A DNA stretch of 64,000 nt from Rapana venosa (taxonomy: Eukaryota; Mollusca; Gastropoda; Neogastropoda; Muricidae). Below, in pieces: positions 54,631-64,000 of the stretch. Every line of letters begins with the position of its first letter. Within the stretch, counting starts at the first letter, position 1. A program made the position numbers and the translations under genes. The stretch lies in NCBI GenBank assembly GCA_028751875.1, contig CM054167.1, positions 29,145,442 through 29,209,441 on the forward strand. The letters run 5' to 3'. The notes beneath the pieces were generated by a model. The model worked only from the letters and a program-made list of their open reading frames with translations. It was not told the DNA's origin and did not search any database.

Positions 54631-54714
54631 ACCCTAACCCTAAACCCTAACCTAACCCTAACCTAACCCTTAACCCAACCCTAACCCTAACTAACCCTAA
54701 CCCTCACCCTACCC
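54631..54714. repeat. Interstitial telomeric repeat (CCCTAA)n
   Basis: About 84 bases of CCCTAA-type repeats on the plus strand (equivalent to TTAGGG on the minus strand), with variants CCTAA, CCCTTAA, CCCAA and CCCTCA. TTAGGG is the telomere repeat of vertebrates and of most lophotrochozoans including molluscs. Here it is internal, flanked by a family B fragment and a fold-back element. Confidence 0.93.
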
Positions 54715-54715
54715 T

Positions 54716-55303
54716 GATAATCATCAAATGAGGATTGCCTGTAATCCTACAGTCTTGACATCCCCCTCCCTCCTCCCCCCATGTAAGGAAGCTAGCAGAC
54801 CACAAAGGATTGAGGGTGTTTGCTGAACAATTAAAAAACATTTCAAACCTATCAAATTTGTTCAAAATCACATGAGTCAGAGGCTCTCTGTGGATGCCTT
54901 AGTACGTGCAGTCTGAATATAAGAGTCACAGAGAAAAACAGAAGGAAGAGAGTGATTTTTTTAATACTGGTGGGCGGCCTTTTCAAATCACTCTTGCATG
55001 GAAGGCTACACACCGGTATTTAAAAAATCACTCTTTTCCTTCTGTTTTTCTATGTAACTCTTATATTCATACTGCACGCACTAAGGCATCCACAGAAATA
55101 AAAACCACTTTTTGTGAAAGACTAGCCTCTGACTCAAAACTCATGTGATTTTGAACAAATTTGGTAGGTTTGAAATTTTTTTATTTTTCAGCAAATACTG
55201 TACCCCCTCAGTCCTTTGTCGTCTGCTAGCTTCCTTACCGCAATATGCATGCGCGGGGTCAACGCTGTAGGAATACAGGCAAACCTCATTTGATGGTTAT
55301 TTC
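54716..55303. mobile_element. Fold-back (long inverted repeat) element
   Basis: Two arms of about 270-310 bases in inverted orientation around a centre near 54990. Matching landmarks: ATCATCAAATGAGG (54719) with the complement at about 55284-55301; AAGGAAGCTAGCAGAC with GTCTGCTAGCTTCCTT; TTTGTTCAAAATCACATGAG with its complement; CTGTGGATGCCTTAGT and GAAAAACAGAAGGAA with theirs. Arms differ by scattered substitutions and a few small indels (the right arm is about 40 bases longer). No transposase ORF; fits a fold-back or MITE-like DNA element. No clear target-site duplication was found. Confidence 0.88.
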
Positions 55304-56220
55304 CAACTTACTCGTGACTACCTGGTATTGCTCTATGTCCTCATTCCAAAAACCAAGTGCACAGTGCATCATTTTATGCTTTAAAAAATCTGTGAAAATC
55401 ACCAACAGTTTTTTCCACTCGCACTCTATACAAGATACTACTTGACCCCCAAATTAATACCGATGTGGAGCCGAACCTAACCCCGGAGTGTAACCGTTAG
55501 GGGCCTATCCGAAGGGAGAACACTCTAAGCTAACACCTTCTCTCGCTGTGTCGTCGCTTCAAAAAGAAGAAAAAAAATGTCTGCTCTGTTCTCTCCGAAC
55601 TTGAAGGTAAAATAACATACTTAAGATTAAAAAACAAAAAATGAGAGAGAGAGAGAGCAATTACAATTTGGGAAGTCTAGAATGTGACATAATTTCAGTT
55701 TTCATAATGTACAAAAGTTTGTCCCCTATGGCGACTTTGGGGAGCACATGCGCTGGCGGCATTGCCACAAGCGAAGCTGCTGTTGTCGAAGCGTTTGTTT
55801 AATGGGGCTTCATAGATCTATCGTATCTGTCCTTTGGAGAGGGGTAGAGTTCAGAAAATGTTTATATCAGCCTTTTGTTCAATACTCGTATAATTTACAG
55901 GTCAAACACAGATAATGAGGACCATCAAGTAAATAATAGCAAGTAATATTAGTAGACAGCAGGTATACCGTCATGTTCGCTGAGTCATTTCACTTGGAGA
56001 TCATATCAGCATTGTACTGAGCTGGCAGCTGGCTGATCATTAAAACCTAACAAACTTTTTATCATAATGATCCCCAAGCCATCATTTCATGGCAATTGAG
56101 CTGTGGTCATTTTTAAAATTCATATTTTTATTTTCTGTTTCCCCAAGTCAGTTATTAGCATCATGTAGCACATGCCAGTTCAGCAATTGTTCATGTACCT
56201 TATGTCATATGCATACATGT
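55304..56220. other. No gene recognised
   Basis: Ordinary mixed sequence without a supported coding frame, tRNA or known repeat. Confidence 0.45.
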
Positions 56221-56221
56221 A

Positions 56222-56255
56222 CATTCTCTCTCTTCTCTCTCTCTCTCTCTCTCTC

Positions 56256-56302
<47 letters not shown>

Positions 56303-56312
56303 GTGTGTGTGT
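56222..56312. repeat. (CT)n and (GT)n microsatellites
   Basis: (CT)n 56224-56300 then (GT)n to 56316. Confidence 0.9.
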
Positions 56313-57435
56313 GTATGTGAGGCAGGGGTATACATGTGTATGTGCTATTATGTTTGTTGGGACATGTGTGCATGTGCTGTGTTACTGTGTATGACTATGA
56401 GTGTAAAGTGAGACTTTGCAAGTGTGTGTGTGTTGGTCTTTATGAATAATAAACTTGTATTGGTTTTTTTCTTAAATTAATTATTATGTTTGGGTTGTAT
56501 TTTGTTTATAAATGCAGAATGGTACAAATTGACAGTTTGAAATATCATATTGTATGATTTCATTATGTCTATGGATTTCTATACCAATTCAATCAAGTAC
56601 ATACATATATGATATATTTATTTAAATGTATACGTCATTATGTGTCAGTATGTGCAATCATGCATACGCAAACATGTGCAGATGAGCGGAGTAAGAAAGC
56701 AGTTCTTAGTATTTATCATTGAAATGGCTGATTTAAGGTAGTCTAGTGGGGTTTTTTGTTTTTTTTTGGTTTTTCTTCTTCCCTTGATGCTCTGTGGCTT
56801 GTTTTCTTTGTGCAGCAAATAATATTCATTACTTAGTTTTGCTGGTGCAGACGTATATTGATCATGGATATTTTGATGATGATGACATTATTATATTCTG
56901 TGTGTATACATGTGTACAAACTATAATAGATTGTTTATCCAGGATGGCTATATGTGTATGTATGTTTGTATGTGTTTGTGTGTGTGTGTGTATGCGTGCA
57001 CGCACCCACGCGCGTATGTGTGCGTGCATGTGCATATATGTGTCACATGTGTGTGTACGTAAGAGAGAGAGGGATAGAAAGAGTTGTGTGTGTGTGTGTG
57101 CGTTGTGCTCACGCACATGTGTGTATGTATATTTTGTCTTTATTTTGGTGGGAGGATTGTTTGTTTAGGGCGAGGGGGTGCTAGGGAGGGGTGTTTTTCA
57201 TGTTTAATTGGTCTTGTTTATTTATTTGCTTTGTTTATTTTTGTGGTCTTTCATTGATCAATCTCTAGATTTATTATTTGAATGGCTATTTGAATGATTC
57301 ATTTCAGTGTATCCCAGATTAACTTGTTTATCACTTTATGATTTATTCATGTTTGTTTCACTCTTTTCCCCATGGGGGCTTGGTGTAAAGAAGCCTCTGG
57401 CTTATCCACTTACCCTCATTAAAATATTCAAGTTT
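56313..57435. other. No gene recognised; (GT)n-rich
   Basis: AT-rich sequence with irregular (GT)n/(GC) alternating stretches at 56950-57060 and 57085-57125. Frames here are Cys/Val/His-rich because of the dinucleotide repeats. Confidence 0.5.
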
Positions 57436-57512
57436 GAGCTCTCTCTCTCTCTCACACACACACGATGTACACACACACACAATGGTCACACACACAGTCT
57501 CTCTCTCTCTCC

Positions 57513-57572
<60 letters not shown>

Positions 57573-57580
57573 TTCTCTCT

Positions 57581-57633
<53 letters not shown>

Positions 57634-57716
57634 GTATTCACTTATACACACACCACACACAGTATACACACATGCACGCACACACACAGTGTACGCACAT
57701 ACACACACACACAGTG

Positions 57717-57756
<40 letters not shown>

Positions 57757-57895
57757 ATGAAAAAAACAACAACAAAACAAAAACAAAAAAAAACACACAC
57801 ACATACACACAGTGACACACCCATGCATGCCTTCATGCATGCACACATGCACACACGCACGCACACACAGATGCACTCACACTCACGCACATAGA
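57436..57895. repeat. Compound (CT)n/(CA)n microsatellite region
   Basis: (CT)n 57439-57454 and 57499-57595, (CA)n 57596-57630, 57680-57752 and 57795-57815, with alternating purine-pyrimidine (GCAC/ATGC) to 57890. Confidence 0.9.
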
Positions 57896-57903
57896 TCTAC
57901 ATG

Positions 57904-59150
57904 CATAGCTGCCAACCCTTCCGGATTTTCCGGAATTCTTCCAGATTTAAATCTCGGTTCCGATTTTCATTTTACAAGAACATATTCCGGTTTCTGAAAT
58001 TAAAAGACATTTTGTTTCTTGAGAAAGCAACAGATCAATTCATTTCTGTTTTGAAATTGAAAGCATATCATGTGCACGGGTGGAAGTCTATCATGCGCAT
58101 GCATGTATCACACAAAAGCTGTTCAAAATGGGAGGACGTACAGTTTTTCATACAATAATTTCCATGTCTGGCTCTTCAACATGATGAGGAAGAACTGTCA
58201 GAAGCAACAGACCAGCTTCAGGACCAATTCAACAGCTACCAACTTCTTGACTTGCCACAAGCTGTCTGAAACTTGGAAAGAGAAGACCAGAAGGGGGTTT
58301 GCTGGCCAAAGAAAACACTTTGGCATGTTGGCCTTTGATAGACTGGCTCACTGCATGTTGGGAATCCTGTCCCTGCCTCACAGCAATGCCAGTTGTGAGC
58401 GGCTATTCAGCCAGGTCTGAAAAAAACAAAACGGACTTCAGGGGGTCCCTCAGCACAGACACGCTGAACAACATGATGGTGGCAAAGGCAAACCTTCATG
58501 GATTTTGCTTCCAGCAGAAGTTCATGAGGTCTCTGATGCCTCGCTCCCCTACGACCTTATAGGTTATGGGACTCCTTTACCTTTACCTCCTAGAAGTTCA
58601 GCCAGGACTTCTTGGAAAAAGCAAAGTCATCAACCTCCCAAATGGTGGAAGAAAAGGTTAAGCCTGACTTTGAGGAGATGTACAGAACAACATTGCCTTT
58701 TTAGAGATTTTGTTTGTGTGTTTGGGGCAGAAGGGTTAGCAGGTTAATTTTCTTCTTCTTCTTTCATATTTTTTGGTGCGTTGTGTCGTCAGCTGCCCCA
58801 GGGCCAGAGGAGCCGGTCCAAGTGAACTGTGAACAAAGTGTTAACTTTAGTACATAGAAGAAATCTCCATTCTCATACTGGCAATGTGTAGACCAGAATT
58901 GCTACTCCAACTTAGTCTGGTTGAATCTGTCAGTATGTTTGCTTAATGGATGGTATATTTCTTAATGTGTGTGTGTGTTTTTAAAAACATTATTTTGGTT
59001 TTCATTTCAGGAGATGAGAAATTTGCTTGCTAATATAAAGTGCTTCAACTTCAGGGGACAGCGCCCCCTGACCCCTGCTTTTACGGGCCCCCCTCCCAAA
59101 CCCACCCCCCACCAGGATTCCTATTTTTGAGTCTCAGGTTGGCAGCAATG
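57904..59150 (+). mobile_element. hAT-type DNA transposon remnant with terminal inverted repeats
   Basis: The left end CATAGCTGCCAACC (57904-57917) matches the complement of the right end GGTTGGCAGCAATG (59137-59150) at 13 of 14 positions. TACATG directly abuts both ends (57898-57903 and 59151-59156); hAT insertions normally give 8 bp, so a 6-bp match suggests mutated flanks. From memory, GCTGCCAACC-type ends occur in hAT elements. Inside is a broken transposase C-terminus (58175-58600). The element is 1.25 kb, too short for a full hAT transposase, so it is an internally deleted copy. Confidence 0.75.
58175..58600 (+). pseudogene. hAT transposase C-terminal (dimerisation) region, frameshifted
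   Basis: Read across frames: HDEEELSEATDQLQDQFNSY and QLLDLPQAV, a damaged stretch, FDRLAHCMLGILSLPHSNAS, CERLFSQVRKNKTDFRGSL and STDTLNNMMVAKANLHGFC. The pattern LPHSNASCERLFSxVRKNKT with TLxNLMV is the C-terminal dimerisation region of hAT transposases. There is a stop after LPQAV and a frame change after LFSQV. The DDE catalytic part and the BED zinc finger are absent. Confidence 0.8.
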
Positions 59151-59799
59151 TACATGTACTGTCTGACAAGAAAAGACTTGACTTCACAAACACACACACA
59201 CGCGCACACACACACACACCTACATGTGTGCTTTACTTTTTAAACTTAACTATTGCATGTGTTTACAGATTAAGTAATTTGACAAGTGTCACAAAAATTA
59301 TTTTTCAATTGAACAAGCAACTTACCAATAAGTCAATTCTATGCTGTTCAAGAGTATATCATATATATGAGTTGTTCTCCAGAGCTGGTAACAAAAATGT
59401 TGCATTTGGGTGAAAATTAAAAACAAACTTTGGGCTACAAATTTCTATGGTTCTAACACAGTAACAGGCATTTTGTTTGTAGAATCTTAAAATCAGCACT
59501 GCACTTTTCACTGCTGTCTTGTGGTTTGAAATGGGGGTGGGGGGTCTTGCATGTGTCCTGTACATCACAGTGTGACAAGCATGGGCCTGCACACATGAAC
59601 TATTTATAGCAGTTTTAGGGTTATTGGCATTTAAGAACAAATTGAAGATATGAGGAAATAAAGGAAAGTATAACACCTTGTAAATGTAATATTGACTGTA
59701 AGTACACTGTACAAGTCCACTATGTAAGTGTTACACTGTAAGTAATTTATGTGACATCACTGTCTGGATTTTTCTGTGGATCCCAAATTTAAATTATAC

Positions 59800-60410
59800 T
59801 ATAGATTCCCGCATCATCCGCAGCATCATCAAACCAGAGGACGGCACAAAAGAAGACATCCACAACAGACTGGGCAAGGCCAGGAGTGTGTTTAGAGAGA
59901 TGAACAATATCTGGAGATCAACTCAGTACAGCACCAACACCAAGTTGAAGCTATACCAGAGCTGTGTTGTATCTACGCTCCTGTACGGTTCTGAGTGCTG
60001 GAGGATGACGGAAGCAGATCTTACCAAACTTCGATCCTTTCACACCGTATGCCTCCGAAGAATTCTCCGGATCTTTTGGCCAGAGAAGATCTCCAATGAA
60101 GACCTACTACGGAGATGTAGGCAAGAGGACATGGGAACCATCATCACCAGACGACGGTGGAAGTGGATTGGGCACATCCTCCGAAGAGACCCACAGTCAA
60201 TCACAAGAACAGCATTGCACTGGACCCCAGAAGGAAGGAGAAAGAAAGGAAGACCAAAAGCAACATGGAGGAGGACTGTAGAAAGTGAGATGAAGGCCAT
60301 GCAGCACTCTTGGGGATCAGTGACTAGGTTAGCCCAGGATAGGCAGGAGTGGAAGCGCTTTGTTGCTGCCCTACACACCACTGGGTGTAATGGTTGATGA
60401 TGATGATAGA
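59800..60410 (+). pseudogene. Non-LTR reverse transcriptase C-terminal fragment
   Basis: 5'-truncated retrotransposon piece with an undamaged frame of about 195 codons ending at 60397. It reads IRSIIKPEDGTKEDIHNRLG, KLKLYQSCVVSTLLYGSECW, TVCLRRILRIFWPEKISNED, RRWKWIGHILRRDPQSITR, GRRKKGRPKATWRRTVESEM and LAQDRQEWKRFVAALH. The 3' end is (TGA)n (60391-60407), a short tandem tail typical of RTE-like elements. The RT catalytic core is missing. The lack of frameshifts suggests a fairly recent insertion or good consensus here. Confidence 0.85.
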
Positions 60411-61170
60411 TTCTGATATACTGCTAATCTTCTTGTTATTAACCTCTTAACTGCCGAGTGCAAGTACAAACTCTATGCTGGGGAACAAAATTTCTATGTA
60501 CCACTTGCTATGTTCATGTCCCTTTTACTCAGAAATTACTAGATGGATAATCCTGGTATTTGTTGACGTCTCATACATCACACTTCCTGGTCAGTGTGAC
60601 ACAAAGAACTTTTTGTCTGCTCACATTATTCCTTTGAGGGGTAAGAAGACATAAAGTATGCCAATCAGAACACAGCTAAAAACAACATTTTGGGAAAATT
60701 CCATTAATTGTATTCCCTCTTCAAATCACACAGAATGAGACTTCAAAGATGGACCATCACAGACATGACAGTTCTGGAGAAAATCAATGACAAATTGGGC
60801 ATGTTTGACAGTTTTCCACCCATCTTTTAATATAATTAAATACAACAGAGCGAGACTTTCCTTGTAAGGTGAAGCTGGTTGTAAATTTTTTTATACCAGA
60901 ATGGAGTGCGCATGAGAACCGTGTGCAGCCCCTACTGTCAGTTGTTAGAGCCTGAAAGAACACTGTCATACTGTAACAGGATCACCATCTGTTTTATCAT
61001 TTCCATTGGGGGGATGTCTTACTATTGCACTGTGTGCAAAACACTGTTGGCAATTCTTGATAAAAATTCAACAGAGTGGTAATAGTTTTGTTTGCATGGT
61101 ATGCATTTCATTTTACTTGCATAGTATGCATGCAGACCATTGCACAGGTGGGCATGTGCATTCTTTTATG
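60411..61170. other. No gene recognised
   Basis: No supported coding frame. TAAGGTGAAGCTGGTT at 60866-60881 is one arm of an inverted repeat with 61702-61718. Confidence 0.5.
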
Positions 61171-61345
61171 TTTGTCCTTTCCTCGATAGAAATCAGAGAG
61201 TATAGATGAAGTTGTTGAGATGTCGGCTGTTTATTCGTTGCCAAGAGCATTGTGGTATGCCTTAAAATAACAATATTAATTGTACGACTTCTTCAATGAA
61301 GATACTTCCGGTATTTCTTTCGCTTTCAACACAACATATTCATCC
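61171..61345. repeat. Direct repeat, copy 1 (downstream of recombinase)
   Basis: Matches 61515-61680 with about three-quarters identity by eye: TTTGTCCTTTCCTCGATAG, ATGAAGTTGTT, AGCATTGTGGTATGCCTTAA, GACTTCTTCAATGAAGATAC and TTCCGGTATTTCTTTCGC. The pair may be part of the recombinase element's terminal repeats. Confidence 0.75.
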
Positions 61346-61514
61346 CCTTCTCAGCATGCTCTTCAAGTACAAGCTGAATGCGACACAAACTCCAAATCTG
61401 GTTATGTAAGTGATGAATCAGTCTTCACGGTTTGCCAGAAAACAAAATTTAAGCATCCCCGATCATAAACATTGACATATTTGACTCTCAGATCCCATCC
61501 TCATCACCAATGTT

Positions 61515-61680
61515 TTGTCTATGCTCGATACAAATCAGACAATACAAATGAAGTTGTTTAGAACCAAAAGCATTCTGGGATGCCTTAATTAAAATTAAAA
61601 TATGAATTGTATGACTTCTTCAATGAAGATACTTCTGGTATTTCTTTTGGTTTTGATACAACACACTCCGTTCCGGTCCA
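61515..61680. repeat. Direct repeat, copy 2
   Basis: Second copy: TTTGTCTATGCTCGATAC, ATGAAGTTGTTTAGAAC, AGCATTCTGGGATGCCTTAA, GACTTCTTCAATGAAGATAC and TTCTGGTATTTCTTTTGG. Starts 344 bases after copy 1. Confidence 0.75.
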
Positions 61681-61830
61681 CATTAAATTCGCAAGAATTT
61701 AAAACCAGCTTCACCTTATGAATAATTCTTATTCCCTGTGTCCCTCCACTATATACACATGAGATTTGAGAGCTGCAGAGTTCTGGGGACAAACACACCA
61801 CCACATGTAAACAAGAAAACATGTCCTACC

Positions 61831-62735
61831 TTACTTCTGTGTTAGGAAACGCTCCATGATGGATTGGCCCATGGTCAGTGCTGGTCCCATAAACTTGCAA
61901 ATGTGGAAACATTCATCCATCCAGCTGCTTTCATGATGATGTTTATCGGAGCATTTGCAAGTTTTGCTGTTGAAGTACTGGCTGACCTCGTACTGTGCAC
62001 TGTGAAGCGTGTAATGTCTATGCCTGCCCTCTCCAATGTCCACTTCAGCCAGCGAGATAGGGTATCGCTTGTGGCTCCTCTGTGCAGTGCTTGGAGAGTG
62101 AGAAACAAATGTCGGGTGGAATTCTGAGCCCTCACTTATTTGCTGTGAGGTATTCTTTCAACATGTGAACTACACACAGAGCCTCCTTTTCCACAAAAGC
62201 CATGAGTTCAATTGGTGATTGATGGGCTCTTCTTCTTGATTGTTTTAATAAACTATTTACATAAAATATACATTTTTCCCTTGTTAGTAGCATATTATCG
62301 ATGTCAAGTGCAGCAATAGTTTGACACCTTTGACCCGACAGAAGCACAATTAACATCACAAGTTTCATTGTCAGTTCTTTGAACATCAGTTTTTCCACTG
62401 GAACCCACGTTTCTAGCATTGTTAGCACAACATTTACATCACAAGTTTGGTGATACTTTGGTAGTGGTGGTTTTCTTTAAAAAACACCCTTCATAAATCT
62501 TTTTGCAAGTTCATGTTGACCGAACGTAGCCCCTTCATAGTTGCAGAAAAAACAACTTAGCGCAGAACGAGTGGTGCCCACAGCACTATATGAATATCTC
62601 TCTCTCAACAGAGATGCCAGAAAATTTACAGCTGTGGCTAGAGGCGGTGAAACTGAATCCACTTGTTGCTCACATGCGTACCTCTCCCACTTCGTATGTA
62701 CACATCATACATCTGTTTTGTTGCGAGTCGCCATG
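61831..62735 (-). pseudogene. Tyrosine recombinase of a DIRS/Ngaro-like element, broken
   Basis: Minus-strand recombinase remnant. The N-terminal core-binding part reads SSWRLATKQMYDVYIRSG (62735-62680), then ATAVNFLASLLRERYSYSAV and TRSALSCFF, ending KGVF-TAA (62477-62479); the next residues RKPPLPKYHQTCDVNVVL are in the same frame. The catalytic part has LVMLIVLLSGQRCQTIAALD (Arg I) and HQSPIELMAF. After a frameshift near 62134 come LSRWLKWTLERAGID and HSTRSASTSTAKLAN (the H-x-x-R pair). After another near 61880, KFMGPALTMG ends the frame. The position expected to hold the nucleophilic Tyr in STFAxFY reads Met. This enzyme type integrates circular cDNA in DIRS-like retrotransposons; a Crypton-type source is also possible. 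Damage: one stop, at least three frame changes. Confidence 0.85.
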
Positions 62736-62874
62736 AGGACATGAGAAAGTCAAAGTCAAAAAAACTTTTAATCATCCCATGAAGGGCAATTACAATACTG
62801 ACAGGCAGATTGATACTCATCAAATATATCAAAGACACAAAAGCTATATTTCATATTGGTTTTTAAATAAAATG

Positions 62875-63205
62875 TCACGAACACACACACACCCACACAC
62901 ACACACACACCACACACACGCGCGCATGCGCACACACACGCAAACGCCCGCACGCACACACATCAATTGTGAACACAATTTTAAACCCATTGACTAGAAG
63001 ACATAAAAACTTATTTTTACGCACGCATATACGCAGCACGTACACACGCACGTATGTGTGTGTGCGAACACGCCCACGCACACCCACACCATACACCAAT
63101 ATATGAATTCAATGTTTTAAGACAGTTGATTAGAACACAGACTTATTTCACACACCCACGCACCCACCCACACACCCACCCACACACACACACACAATTA
63201 TGTAT
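62875..63205. repeat. (CA)n microsatellites in the LINE Z 3' UTR
   Basis: (CA)n/(CG) 62880-62962, mixed (CACG) 63018-63090 and (CACC)/(CA) 63150-63197. Confidence 0.85.
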
Positions 63206-63273
63206 TGACTACACTCGTAACAATGACAATCAGGCAGATAATTCAGAGAAATGTAAAAACTAGGTAGTCAACA

Positions 63274-63956
63274 TCATTGTGAATTCAGAATTCGAATGCT
63301 TACTGGCACAAAAGAATTTCTTTTTCTGTTAGTTTTGCTGATGGGACACCGAAAGCGGCGTTCCGAAGGCAACATTTGAAATTCTGGAAACAAAGCATGG
63401 GAAGGATCAGCCAAAATGGCTGTGGCTTTGCGTACAAGCTGCTGATTGCAGAACGACATGAGATCTCTTTCTTTTCCAATTATTTTTGAGCAGATTCTTA
63501 CAATTCTCTGCAGGCCATTCTTGTTTTTAACACTAAGGTTATTGTACCAACAAATGAAAGCAAAACTTAGAACACTCTCTATGTAAGACTTGTAAAACAA
63601 GGAAAGGATCTTTTTGTCTACAAAAAATGAGTTCAGTTTCCTCAGAAAATACAGACGTTGTTGTCCCTTTTTGACAATAGCGTCAGTTAACGTCCCAGTT
63701 TAAACTTGTGGTCAAAAACAGTTCCAGATACTTATAGTTCAAAACGTTTTCAACCTCTTGATTATGGATTAATAATATTCTTAGGAGTATGCCCTGATCT
63801 TCTGAAGTCGATAGGCAGGTCTTTAGTTTTAGAAACATTTAGCTCCAGATAGGCCTCGTCACACCAGTGTACGAACTCGGTGAGGGCTGGACCGTGGTCT
63901 AAGACTGATCCGGATAAGAGGGATAACAGAGCACTATCGTCTGCGAACTTTACCAA
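63274..63956 (-). pseudogene. LINE Z reverse transcriptase C-terminal half
   Basis: MVKFADDSALLSLLSGSVLD (catalytic FADD), FVHWCDEAYLELNVSKTKDL and IDFRRSG (63956-63770). A frameshifted stretch (63760-63600) contains NYKYL and SKRDNNV blocks. Then come FYKSYIESVLSFAFICWYNN, NKNGLQRIVRICSKIIGKE, RKATAILADPSHALFPEFQM and LPSERRFRCPISKTNRKRNS with FVPVSIRILN. This C-terminus, with LPSGRRFRxPxxKTNRxxxSFVPxAI, is that of Rex1/CR1-group elements. Two or more frameshifts. Confidence 0.85.
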
Positions 63957-64000
63957 AAAGGAATTTCCATAGTTGCTTCTGCAATCATCTGTGTATAGAA

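Larger units (their letters stand above)
62745..64000 (-). mobile_element. LINE Z (Rex/CR1-group), 3' part, continues past window end
   Basis: Minus-strand element with tail (TTTGAC)n (62745-62760) preceded by TTCATGGGATGATTAAAA, then a microsatellite-rich 3' UTR (62870-63250) and coding sequence from 63274 to the window edge. Its insertion point lies just upstream of the recombinase pseudogene's N-terminal remnant, so it probably cut that element. Confidence 0.85.

Noticed and set aside
54631..54714. A true chromosome end at the CCCTAA tract
   Set aside because: The tract is short and degenerate and is followed by nearly 10 kb of ordinary sequence.
57439..57890. Frames rich in HTHTHT, SLSLSL or CVCVCV here and at 1030, 10580, 52740, 56230, 56960 and 63050
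   Set aside because: Translations of (CA)n, (CT)n and (GT)n microsatellites.
59228..59676. Short frames on either strand between the hAT element and the RT fragment
   Set aside because: 60-105 codons, no recognisable motif, no splice or start context.
61864..62127. Plus-strand frame overlapping the recombinase
   Set aside because: Antisense shadow of the recombinase; the minus strand carries the family motifs.

Overview
The window reads as metazoan nuclear DNA, most likely from a mollusc and probably a gastropod. The reasons are split genes with GT-AG introns, several families of APE-type non-LTR retrotransposons, tRNA-derived SINEs, a hAT relic, a tyrosine-recombinase retroelement relic, abundant (CA)n/(CT)n tracts and CCCTAA telomere-type repeats. 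The gastropod assignment rests on remembered resemblance of one SINE and one LINE tail to gastropod repeats and is an inference. No prokaryotic genes, operons or CRISPR arrays are present.

The window is three contigs joined by two 500-N gaps: A (1-19641), B (20142-50268) and C (50769-64000). Contig A carries the only host gene I can support, on the minus strand: two phase-0 exons of a neuronal calcium sensor-type EF-hand protein. The EF-hand 3 exon is at 14182-14277 and the EF-hand 4 exon at 2531-2754. The 11.4-kb intron between them is mostly transposons nested three deep: an RTE-type LINE (minus) split by LINE X (minus), itself split by a nearly complete RTE-type LINE (plus, 5355-8266) and a SINE. 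Upstream of the EF-hand 3 exon is a 63-bp minisatellite whose unit contains the exon's own splice acceptor. A 21-bp minisatellite, interrupted by a LINE X fragment, lies beyond the EF-hand 4 exon. SINEs, a ~600-bp repeat (family A) and LINE Y fill the rest.

Contig B begins with a reverse-complement copy of contig A positions 1 to about 5880, in the same order and with the same nested insertions (20142-25850). Its base quality varies strongly. It then holds further damaged LINE copies (W, X, Y, RTE-type) and, from about 40.96 kb to the gap, 9.3 kb of almost pure homopolymer runs that I regard as unusable consensus. An inverted haplotig or fold-back misassembly explains the duplication better than biology.

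Contig C is cleaner. It contains interspersed copies of two short repeat families (A and B) separated by microsatellites, an 84-bp interstitial telomeric tract directly beside a 588-bp fold-back element, a hAT element with matching terminal inverted repeats, an RT C-terminal fragment, a tyrosine-recombinase pseudogene followed by direct repeats, and a minus-strand LINE (Z) that runs off the window.

The strongest observations are the splice-acceptor minisatellite, the three-level nested intron, the telomeric tract beside the fold-back element, and the inverted duplication that limits interpretation of the first 27 kb.
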